Below, in pieces: positions 52,700-63,017 of a DNA stretch of 64,000 bases. Within the stretch, counting starts at the first letter, position 1, and each line of letters begins with the position of its first letter. This DNA comes from Clusia tigrina. Lineage: Eukaryota; Arthropoda; Insecta; Diptera; Clusiidae. The stretch spans positions 80,379,400 through 80,443,399 of the forward strand of contig OV050030.1 of the NCBI GenBank assembly GCA_920105625.2, read 5' to 3'. The notes under the pieces are model-generated. The model worked only from the letters and a program-made list of their open reading frames with translations, did not search any database and was not told the DNA's origin. The position numbers and the translations under genes were made by a program.

Positions 52700-53395
52700 G
52701 TTGCTTATAATATTATTTTAATGAAAGTTTATGTAGTTTGTTTGCAATAATAAAATTTTCAGTATAATAAGTGTGTATGTTTGGTTATGTTGACATGAGT
52801 GTGTTTTCTTAATATTTTCTTTCTTAACTTCTAAAACATTTTTTTTTCAAATTATTTAACTTATTAAATTTTTATGAAATTTTAGAGTTTACTTATTAAA
52901 CTTAATAGTTCTTTTTCATTTCTTAACATGTAATTTTCTTATATATTACTCTATTGAATTACTTCTCACTTTCTTTCTCAAATTTTCTTTGATTTTACTT
53001 CTTTAATATTATTCTCTTCTTAGCTTCTTTTTTGATTTTTCTTCTTAATATTTTAATATTTTCTTCTTACCTTTTATTTTAAAATACTCGTCTTAACATC
53101 TTTATCCTTAATTTTTTAACTTCTTTAATAATTATTCCTGTTGGCAATTCTATGCCAAAAACAAAATTTTTCAACTTATGCGCAAATCGCTTTTTTCACC
53201 AATTATTGTGTTTATTTCATTTATTTTCCCCTCCTTATATTACTACTTTCGTGCTAATTTCTCGTTTTTCCTCGTTTTACTGCCTTTACGTTCTCTGGAA
53301 TTCTTTCTTCTCGGTCTCCTTTGCTTCTCTGGAAACTTCTGACGTCAATTTTTGCCGTTTTTTCTGCTCTGCTGCTTGATTTTCAAATTTTTGTC
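52700..53395 (-). other. G2 5' leader
   Basis: About 0.7 kb, very A/G-rich on the minus strand (runs of AAGAAGAAAA). No ORF. The part above 53126 is repeated at 37772-38060. Confidence 0.65.
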
Positions 53396-53415
53396 GGTTG
53401 ACGCCGACTGTGCCA
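53396..53415 (-). other. tRNA primer-binding-site-like sequence (G2, upstream copy)
   Basis: TGGCACAGTCGGCGTCAACC on the minus strand, at the LTR/leader border; same as at 38049. Confidence 0.6.
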
Positions 53416-54118
53416 AAATTAATTGCGAAACTTATAGTATTTATTTTTTCAAATTTAATTATTTTATTTTCAGATTTTCAAGTAGTTTATGCTCTTTGTA
53501 ATAAGACTGATTTTATTAAATTATAGTTTTGTATAATTGTTTTTTTATAGAATATCATATACGTATTTAGGTGTATATCAACTTTTAATTACAACCGTGC
53601 ACTTCTGTGGTTTTTTTTTTTTTCGCACACCTCGCTTCACTTTTGGTTAATTTCATCGCACATAAAATGTCCTTCAGATCAATTTTTTGATACTAGTCCA
53701 CGTTAAAAAAATAAAGCATTTGTGGATGCTTTAACAAAAAAATTTTTTTTTTTTTTTTTTTTTTTTGAACAATCCCGGTTTGAGTCCCCAATTGTAGAGT
53801 TGATGCTCCTACATTTACTGGTGGAGTTGACGCTCCGAAATAAAACAAGCCGAGTTGATGCTCCAACGTGCGTTTTATTTGATAGTTATTTACAAACTAA
53901 AAACTTACATGCTATGCTCTTATTTTATTCCGTCCGTCCGTTTGGTTGAGTTCTTTAGTATTGCTGTTCAGTATTGTCGTTGTTGTTACTTTCCGGGTAT
54001 ACTGTTCAGTATTGTCGTTGTTGTTGCTTTCCGGGTATACTGTTCAGTATTGTCGTTGCTGTTGCTTTCCGGTTATGCTGTTTGACGTCGCTGTTCGTAC
54101 TATTGTCTATCAACCCTA
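53411..54118 (-). repeat. G2 LTR (upstream copy, uninterrupted)
   Basis: About 0.7 kb, shared by the pol of copy B and the gag of copy A. Limits are approximate (TGTAGGGTTGATAG start on the minus strand). Holds the empty site CGTG (53867-53870) of the errantivirus insertion, three GAGTTGATGCTCC-like motifs and three 38-bp repeats. Confidence 0.65.
53964..54077. repeat. Three 38-bp tandem repeats in the G2 LTR
   Basis: Units start at 53964, 54002 and 54040. Only two are present in the paralogous LTR (42222-42297). Confidence 0.9.
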
Positions 54119-54154
54119 CATTCGGCCATTCTGATATTAAATTCGTCCTCGAAT

Positions 54155-56984
54155 TTATTGGCACGATTTCATGAATTCAGCCGTTGTTGTAGTTTTGATT
54201 GGTCCCTCCTGTTCTCCTACTTTCTCTACGTCATATTTCCATAGTCTTTTCTTCTTTACTATTTTATATGGACCAAGCAATTTAGGTTTAAACTTTAGGC
54301 CTGTCCCAAATTAGGTTCTTTTTATTGCCACTAGCTGGCCTGGTTTATATTCCATTTCGACTTTTCCTTTCTGGTTGTAAGTGTTTCTGTTTTCTGCTTG
54401 TATTTTCAGAATATTTTCGCGTGCTTGTATGCGTAGTTCAGTTCTGTCATCTTCTAACTCTTCTAGCATTTCTTCTTCTAATAATTTGTTTTATATCTGG
54501 TGTTTCTTTAGTTCTCATGTCTAGTCCTGTTAAAATTTTGAATGGAGGTAATTTGGTGCTACGTGGTGATGTGTTGTTCATTATTTGTTGGACTGCATCT
54601 GTATGTTTGTACCAGTGTTTTTCGCTGTTAATGCATAATTTCGTTAATATGGATAGAATAATTATATGTACTCTCTCGACCTGTCTGTTCGCTCTGAGAA
54701 GCCCTGTAGTTATGAGTTGGTGCTCAATATTATTTTCTCTACAATACTCCTCAAAGTTTCTCGATGTGAAAGCTGTGCCCCTGTCAGATATTATTCAGGC
54801 TGGGTTGCCAAAAATAGCAGCTTGTCTTTTTAATCTTTCTAAGACTTCTTCTGTTGTTGTACTTTTCGTTGGATAGATCCAAACGAATTTTGAAAAGGCA
54901 TCTACTATTGTAAGGATGAAATTGTACTGTTGTTTGGTTGTCTCTAATGGTCCGAGAGGATCTATGTGTAAAGTCTCAAGTGGTTTATCTGATTTGTCGA
55001 TAGTGTTTAGCAGACCTTCTTTTTTGCCTGACCTTGCTTCTGTTAGCATGCATTCTAGACAGCTTCCAATGAATTTTTTAACTTTAATATGCAATTCTGG
55101 TATGAAATAATTTTTTTCTATTGTTTCTATTGTCCTTTTAGTTGAAAAGTGTCTTTGTGTGTGGGCCAGTTCTATTATTTCTTTTTCTAATGATTCTGGT
55201 ATTACTATCAGTTGTTTATTGACATCTTTGTGTAGAATACCGTATTTGACATAAAAATCAGCGCATGTGTCTTCATTTTTGAGTAATAATTTAGTCATGT
55301 GAATGAATGGATCTCTGTCCTGGGCTATTTTTATTTTTTCTTTCAGTGGTATTTGTAGTAATAAAGTGTGAATTCTGCTTAATCCGTCGACGTATCTCAT
55401 TTTTGAACCAGATCTATGTTCGACATCAAAATTGAAGTATTGAAGGAACATTATCCAGCAACTGACTCTAAGTGGAACATCTTTTTTCTTTATAGTACCT
55501 ACAAATGCATTGCAGTCTGTTATTAGTTTGAATTTTTTGTCTAGTAAGAAACATCTCCACTTCTTTAAAGCTTCGATGACTGCTAGTACCTCTAGTTCGT
55601 AAGAGTGGTATTTTTGTTCTGTCGGGGTTGTTTTTCGACTCATATATTCTATTGGGTGTTGCTGTTGGGTTTCTGAGTCTTTTTGCCTGAGCACTGCTCC
55701 ATAGCCGTATATGCTTGCGTCTGTATGAACTTCGGTATCAGCATTTTGGTTGTACAGTTTCAGAATAGGCGCCTGTGCGAGTTCTGATTTTAGTTCTTCG
55801 AAAGAGATATGTTGTTCCTCTAAGAATTTGAATGTGGCCGTTTTTGCGAGTAAGTCGGACAATGGTTTAGCGATAAGAGCGTAATTTGAAATGAATCGTC
55901 TGAAATATGACGTCAACCCCAAGAATCGTTGAAACGATTTTTGGTTTTTGGGTACTGTAAAATGTATGACTGCCTTTGTTTTTTCTGGAGACGCTGTTTT
56001 GTACAAATTGACATTTTTTCTCGTCTTTTTTAGTAACTAAGACTATCGGCGCTGCATATTGAGATGTACTTGCTCTAATAATGCCTGTATTTAGCCATTC
56101 GTTTATTTGTGTTTCTACTATTTTTTGATCTGGTATTGGAAAGCGTCTGGGTCTATGAAAAACTGGTATGTCGTCGGTTACTGTGATTATAATTTTAATA
56201 GGCGATTCTACTGCCTTACCCGGTTTGTAGTTTTGAATTGTATGTTTTAGCTTTAGTTTCTGTAAATGATCAATATTTGTTGGCATTTCAATTAGATTTT
56301 CGTGTTTGATTTCAGAGGTACATAAAGTATTAAATTCGACACCTGCTATAAATTTGTTATTATAATTGTCATTGGCTTTAGAGCTAAAAGTGGCACCTTC
56401 TGACGTGAGATTGATGTCTACTATCCTTAGGATTTCACTGCCTAGTACTGCCATATTTCCTAAGTCACGATCGTTTGCAATGTGGAATTTTAATTGGAAT
56501 TTTATGTTGTCTATTTCTGCTTCAATTTCTATGTAACCGAGCGTCTTCATTTTTTGCTGTGTAATGCCTATTTTTTCGAGTGGATGTTCTTGGATTTTGA
56601 CTGATTTTAATTTTTCATAGGTTGTTTTTGGAATTAAACAAACATCGCTTCCTGTGTCCAAAAGGGTTGTAAAGGAAATTTTTTCAATTGAAACTTGTTT
56701 AAAAATTCTAACTGCGGTGTTAGCTAGTCTTTTATAGAGGATTTTGAGGCGCATTTGGGCAATTTTGAAATGTGACGTTATCATTATTTTTAATTGTAGC
56801 CTCTGGCCTTTTTTTGGTTGTGTTTTGGTATAACGGATTTCCAGTAGGTCTACGTCTATTGTAGTTGTTGTCATGTCTCTGTTGCTGTGGATTGTTGTTA
56901 CAATCTGCCGCTTTATGTCCCTTGTTATTGCATTTGTAGCATAAATTGTTTAACTTTTTGCATTCGTCGGTATTGTGGTTGCTG
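54155..56984 (-). pseudogene. G2 gag C-terminus and pol remnant, copy B
   Basis: More complete than copy A. Knuckle CYKCNNKGHKAADC; protease LLDTGSDVCLI; RT entry FHRPRRFP; the RT core missing (jump near 56010 into FLGLTSYFRRF); RNase H (TDASIYGYGAVL, YHSYELEVLAVIEAL); integrase zinc region (H-x-H in HTQRHFS... and CLECM) and catalytic start LHIDPLGP. A TGA after IFGNPA (54795-54797, shared with copy A) precedes IISDRG. The C-terminus ends near 54155 with GPIKTTTTAEF. Frame breaks also occur near 56735 and 55985. Confidence 0.87.
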
Positions 56985-56989
56985 CGATG

Positions 56990-57017
56990 CAGTGTGTCAC
57001 GAGGCTGGCCAAAAATG
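56990..57017 (+). repeat. Transib left end, copy B
   Basis: CAGTGTG (one change from CACTGTG, at the critical third base), 12-bp spacer, CCAAAAATG (57009-57017). Confidence 0.75.
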
Positions 57018-57312
57018 GTTAAAGTCAATGTTAGAATTTGAACGTTTTTTTCATTTTTTTTTTAACACTCTGGTTAGATGATATCTAAAATATCTTCTTA
57101 AAATGTTTACAAATTTTAAAGTTATAGGGGTTCAAAGTCAAGGTTTGTGTTCAGCATACGAAATTTATGGGAAAATCCCAAATTTCATGTTCATTTATAA
57201 TACTAAGAATTTAAGTATTTGAATGTAACGGCTACCAAAATTTGTAACAGGGTTGTAAGTGATACTTTTAGTTATAATTACAACACTGTTTTTGTTTACA
57301 AATATTGATCAT

Positions 57313-59462
57313 ATGTTAGATACCGTTCGAAAAAAGATAGTAGTGAGGCATTGTCAAGACTTTTCAGCAACCGTGAACTTTCGTAGAGAATTTAAAAGAA
57401 AGTAGCAATAACACTTTTCCTGTTTTTTTGTATTTTGGAGCTACAAGTATGTGTTTTAATATATTTAAAGTTCAGCTGCCCGATATTGCCCGAATTCTTT
57501 TTGTGATTGTTTTTTAGTGTCGACCTCGTTGCGGATTCGTAGTATTTTTCAACTGTGGCTAGAGATGAAGGAAAACAGACCCTGCGATGTTATGCGTCAT
57601 GTTAAAGATTTTTTAGAAAATCATTTTGAACGAGTGTTATTAGAAAGGGAACAACAGAAAATAAGGCTTACTCTTTTAAAATTTTCTAACAATTGGTCTA
57701 AATATCATCGCATGAGAGATAGATTTGAAACTGAGTTGAGTGACTGGCTAGATAGCGATTTATTTGGTGAATTCATTTGTAATGTAAGTTTCCGTATAAA
57801 GTTCTGGTTTTGCAATAAAACTAAATTGTGTTATACTATATTAGGAAGCAAATACAAGTGGTAGAAGCCGACCGAATGTTTCTTATGAGGAGGGTTCAAT
57901 AAGAACAAAAAGGAGGCAAGTGGAAGAACTTGTCGCTTCTACTTCATCTGAAGCTCTTAAAAAAGCCGCAGAAAGGGTTGAAAGTGCTCTAGCATTATAC
58001 ATTGATATGGATTTATCTATGAGGGAGTACAATATGATGAGAAAATTAGTAAATTCTGTTCACGAAAATTGCTTTTCGTCATTTTATATGATCGCAGATG
58101 CTAAAAAGAAGATTTTGCCTGATGACATACAAGTAACAGAAACTTCTGCAGAGGTCCCCTTACAAAAGATTTTAGACAAAACTGTAAGAAGCATTTTAGA
58201 TGTTCATGATATTGATACCGAAAATGATATAGTTCTGGAATGCAAGTGGGGATTTGACGGCAGTAGTGGTCATAGTGTATACAAACAAAAATTTTAAAAT
58301 GAGGAAGGTAGTGATGAATTTATGTTTGTTACTTCTTTCGTTCCTTTACGCTTGTTGGATTGGGCAGATGATCAAGTAGTTTGGGAAAATGATAAGCATT
58401 CGTCTTGGAGGTTATGTAGACCACTTAAAATTATTTTTACAAAGGAGAATCCAAATGTAATACAATCAGTAAGGGATAGCATAAATTCAGAAATTGAAGG
58501 TCTAGATACATATAATTACATTTCAAAAAACAAAAATCTTAATGTTGATTATAAAATGCAATTGACGAAGATAGATGGTGCAGTTTTAAATGTATTAAGT
58601 GGAAACAGTAGTAGTTCAACTTGTGCTTTATGTCGAGCTAAGCCATCTGAAATGAACAGCTTATCGATTTTCGAAAGGCCTGTGAATGAGCAGTGCTATC
58701 AGTATGGATTGTCGACATTACATGTATGGATCAAATGTTTTGAATGCATTTTGCATATTTCTTACAAACAGCATATAAAGAAATGGAAAGTGGTAGGAAA
58801 AGAAAATAAAGATCAGGTTGCTGAGCAAAAGAGAAATATTCAAACAAAATTTAAGTCTGAAATGGGTCTTATAGTTGATAAGGTTAAGACGGGGTATGGC
58901 ATAACAAATGATGGCAATACTGCAAGGCGCTTCTTTTCTAATGTGGAACTTTCAGCTCAGATTACTAATGTTGATGTAAGGTTAATAAAAAATGTTTCCA
59001 TTATTTTAAGAACACTTTCAAGTAATATATCAAGTTTTGAAAAGCTTTTAAAAGATACTGCACTTTTATATTTCAAATTATATTCTTGGTACTATATGCC
59101 TTCAACTGTGCACAAAATTTTAGTTCATGGTATAGATTTTATTATTTATTAAATATTCTACAACTCCCATTGGAATGTTATCAGAAGCAAGCAATAGAAT
59201 CAAGTCATAAAATTATAAGAAATGCAAGATTAAGACATAAAGAAGAAAAATAAGTAGGAATGCCTCCATGAGAGACCTCATAAATTCTCTTATTCTGCAG
59301 TCAGAGCCATCAATTTCGATGCGTAGTCAGAAAATACTTTTAAGAAAAAGTGATTTAAATGATCTGAAAGAGTATTTAGTTGAAAAAAAAGTATTTAATG
59401 ACATAAAAACAGCTAATGAATCATTGGTAGAATCTGAAAGTGATTACAGTGATAATTGTTAA
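57313..59462 (+). pseudogene. Transib transposase gene, copy B (RAG1-core homologue)
   Basis: Most informative transposase copy. Possible first exon 57313-57405; second exon to 57783; 61-bp intron; third exon 57845-59152. Motifs in order: CKWGFDGSSGHS (first catalytic Asp, like RAG1 D600); an in-frame TAA at 58295-58297; SSWRLCRPLKIIF; TKIDGAVLN (position of RAG1 D708); the zinc pair CALC (RAG1 C727/C730); FARK-like ARRFFSN; HKILVHG. A TAA at 59150-59152 and a frameshift precede AIESSHK (RAG1 E962 position), which ends in a further shift at RHKEEK; DLINSLILQSEPSIS follows. Homology is judged by motif order, not by a search. Confidence 0.85.
57784..57844 (+). other. 61-bp GT-AG intron in Transib copy B
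   Basis: GTAAGTTTCC...ATATTAG; the flanking exons join in frame (ICN / EANTSG). Confidence 0.8.
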
Positions 59463-59720
59463 TATACTTTGATTGCCTGTAATACTTATATATATATGTT
59501 ATGTTAAATAAATAAAATTTATGTTTCTAAATTTATTTTTTACTGAGCGGCAAAAACTTACGTACTAAATTAATTTTTGTAAAATTTTGCTCTTATCTAA
59601 TCGATAGTTTCTAAATTATGACAATTTTTAAATTTAAGTTGTATGGGAGGTGGGCGTGGCGCTTGTCCGATTTTCTTGAAAATTGGAAATATGTTACAAT
59701 ATTACTAAATATATTCACAT

Positions 59721-59903
59721 TGTGGTAGGAACAAAACAATGTTTAATGTATTTTATTTATTCAATCGCATGTACACGTCTGCACGGTAGAACGCTTAAAT
59801 TCAACTGTTCGTGCAGTTACTGCCACAGCGATATCTAACAATATTCACAATAATAAAGTTATGTATATATATAAGTGTAGATTATTACAGCAGTGCTGCC
59901 ACA
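59721..59903 (-). repeat. 3' LTR of the Mdg3-like element
   Basis: 183 bp, on the minus strand TGTGGCAGC...CCTACCACA, i.e. TG...CA with inverted TGTGG/CCACA ends. Short for a Ty3/gypsy LTR. Bounded inside by GGTCAGGACGGCCGAGT (59904-59920), the likely polypurine-tract region. Confidence 0.8.
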
Positions 59904-59950
59904 ACTCGGCCGTCCTGACCTGTAACCGTCCCGGTTATCTTTGAACATTA

Positions 59951-62900
59951 TTATTTTTTAAACCATGGTTTCATATTTGCCGCTTCCCAAGTACCTTCGT
60001 AAGGGATTTGACCTAATTGAAACCCTTCTACATCTTTTACTACATATCTATTATTACCAAGAATTTTTTTTATTTTATACGGGCCCTTAAACTTTGGAAC
60101 TATTTTCTTCGATACTCCTGGAGTGCTAATAAAATTTTTTACCATAACGTAATCTCCTAAATTGTAAATTTTTGCTTCTTTGCGATTTCCATCTACAATA
60201 TTTTTATTGTAATCTTGCGATTTTGTTTGCTTTGCGACTGCTTTTGATCTTAAGTTATATACATCCCTTGTATCCCTATTTTCTACATTTTCACTTAAAC
60301 ATTCACTTAAGAAGTCGATGACTTTTCCTCTTTGCCTTACGCCAAATAAAAGCTCGCTAGGTGATGTTCCTATACTACGCTGAACAGTATTATTTATTGA
60401 AAACTCAATGTCCGGTAGTATACCATCTAAACTTGTTTTATTACCACTGGCTGACTTTGCTATCATTTGAGCAAGACTTCTGTTAATTCGTTCCACCTGT
60501 CCATTGGCTTGAGGGGACGCTGTTGCTATTTTAATGTGTCGTACATTATGTGTCTCGAGAAATGTTGTAAAATCTTTTGACGTAAAACTGCTGCCCCTGT
60601 CGGAAATTATAATTTTTGGACGACTATAAGTGTTAAAGAAAGACTTAAGTTGGCTTAATACTTCATTCGTATTAGTAGTTTTTACTGCATACAGTTTAAC
60701 GAATTTCGTAAAAGCATCCACTACTAATAGAACGAATTTTTTTTTTGAGTTTGGTAACAAAACTGGGCCAAAGTGATCTATGTGAAGGGTGTCAAAGGGT
60801 AGGTCACCTTTTGGTATATTATTCAACAAACCTTCCCGTTTTCCAAATTTAGGTGAAAATGCTATGCATTTTAAACAATTGTCAATATAAATAGAAATTT
60901 TTTCTTTCATCTTTGGGAAACAATAGGTCTTGGTTATAGATTCTAAAACTTTATCACGACCAATATGCCCCAAGTCATCATGGTATTTGTGTTATACTTG
61001 GTTTTCCATATCCGATGGAACATAAAATTTAACTTTTCCTTTGACTTTTCTGTATACTAATCCGTTGTGCATTTCATAAAATTTGCTCTCAGAATTCTCT
61101 AAGTGTTCGCATATTTTGCGTAAGGTTTCGTTTCTACTCTGACAAATTGACAAATTCTGCTCAAATGTGTTTTCTTCTAAAATCAAAATATTGGTTGCAC
61201 GGCTTAGTGCATCTACATGTTGCATTTTGACTCCATTTCTATGCTCTAATGTGTTATCATAATCTTGAAGTTTTAATACCCAACGGGCAATACGAGGGTT
61301 TATATCTTTCTTGTTGATCGTTAAAGTTAAGGAATTACAATCCGTAATGATTTTAAACTTAATTCCCTGTAGGTATATTCTAAACCTTTCAAGAGCATAT
61401 ATAATCGCTAAAGTTTCTAATTCGAAACTATGATACTTCGCTTCACATTGAGTTGTCCTTTTCGAAAAATAAAAAACTGGGTGAAAAATTCCATCAGATT
61501 TTCTTTGCAGTAAAATAGCTCCAAAACCTATTGCACTGGCATCACAGTGTAACTCAGTCTCATCGCGAGGATCATAAATAGCTAGGATGGGTGCTGCAAC
61601 TAGTTTGCTTTTGAGCAGTAAAAAACAATCGAGTTCTGTCGTACCGAAAATGAAATCTGAGTCTTTCTTTATTAATTTGTATAACGGCTGAGCAATCGTT
61701 GAAAAATTTTGAACAAATCTTCTAAAATAAGAGCATAACCCTAGAAAACTGTGAACGGCTTTGACATTCCCTGGTACTGGATAATCCAATATTGCGTTTA
61801 CGCCGTTTTCATCAGGGCGAATCCCGTCTTTAGATACCGTATAGCCTAAGTATTTTACTTCAGACTGCAGAAATTTGCATTTATCTAATCTCAATTCAAG
61901 ATTGTTTCTCACTAATCTTTGTAACACCTCTTTAAGGATCCTAAAATGTTCATCTATTGTGCTAGTTGCGATCATAATATCGTCCATATAGATTGTCATA
62001 CTTCCAGTCTCTATAAGGTCATTAAAAATTCGGTTCACGTATCTCTGAAATGCAGACGGTGCATTTTTAAGACCGAAGGGCATCCTAAGGAACTCATACT
62101 GCCCAGTTGGTGTTACGAAGGATGTGTACTTAATGGATTCATTGTTCATATGAACATGGTAAAATGCACTCTTTATGTCTAGTAGTGTAAAAACACGTTT
62201 GTTTGCTAATTTATCTAAAAGGTCGTCGATAAGTGGAAGCGGATAATTGTCCCTACAGGTAACTTTGTTCAAGGTCCGATAATCCACACAGAATCGTAGT
62301 TCCCCTGTTTTTTTCTTAACGAGTACAATTGGAGATGCATATTCAGACTCACTAGGCCTTATCATACTTTTAGCTAACAGATCATCTATAATTTCTCGTA
62401 ATTTACCCTTTTCAAAATACGACAATCGCCTCGGGGTACAATGGAAGGGCTTTTCGTTAGAAAGAGATAGTTTCATTTCATAGTTTGTTTCTGACAACTC
62501 GGGACGTTTACCATTAACATAAAACTGCTTAAAGATATCAGTCACCATCATTTTGGTTTCGAAACTTAATTTTGTGTTAACATTTATATATAATTTATCA
62601 TCTTCAATTTCCATTAAAAGGAATTTACATTCGTCATTAACAAAAAAATTGGTTTCGCTTTTACTCTTAGAAATTCCTTCATTTGTAATATCATCGTTTT
62701 TTAAAAATTCAAATTTCTTAACTTGGTTTTTATTTTTTAAACTTAACTCGGTTTTAATTTTATCATTTTCCAAACAATCGATGTTTTTAACATAATTTTT
62801 ATTTTTTAAGCTAAGGTCATCTCTATTTAGTTCATCTTTTCTTTTTCGTAATTCTAGCTTAGCTTTCAATATAAAATCTCTACCTAGTACTATGGGGTAA

Positions 62901-63010
62901 ACCATAGTCTCATCCGATACGACAAAAACATCCAGTAAAACATTTTCATTTTCAAAACATATATTTAATTCAATTTTCCCATAAAAAATTAATTTGGTTT
63001 TATTGATTCC
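59951..63010 (-). pseudogene. pol: pol of the Mdg3-like element (protease end, RT, RNase H, integrase)
   Basis: In order: protease C-terminus (PIVLGRDFI); RT with FCVDYRTLN, LLDIKSAFYHVHM, FLRMPFGLKNAPSAF and the catalytic YMDD; RNase H (LHCDASAIGFGAIL, YHSFELETLAI); then a TAA at about 60989-60991 in the same frame; integrase with YHDDLGHIG and CLKC (zinc), LHIDHFGP, IISDRGSSFTS and QANGQVER (the D, D, E triad), and a GPYKIKKI C-terminal domain. Only this stop separates RNase H from integrase, so pol is otherwise nearly intact. Confidence 0.9.
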
Positions 63011-63017
63011 GTAGTAA

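Larger units (their letters stand above)
42375..54118 (-). mobile_element. G2 Ty3/gypsy element, copy A, split by Transib
   Basis: Read on the minus strand: LTR (54118-53411), primer site, leader, gag N-terminus (52699-51938), then Transib (51932-44565), then gag C-terminus, protease, RT/RNase H remnants and integrase (44564-42375), and the downstream LTR. The two gag halves meet at the duplicated CGATG and together would complete a first zinc knuckle (KCTAC on one side, NHNTDEC on the other). Confidence 0.85.
56990..59720 (+). mobile_element. Transib (RAG1-like) DNA transposon, copy B (right end missing)
   Basis: Sits at the same CGATG site of G2 gag (56985-56989) as copy A, so both copies descend from one insertion by tandem duplication. 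It keeps the 441-bp catalytic segment lost in A and lacks the Jockey insertion. The non-coding tail (59463-59720) stops where an LTR element begins; the right terminus is not in the window. Confidence 0.9.
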
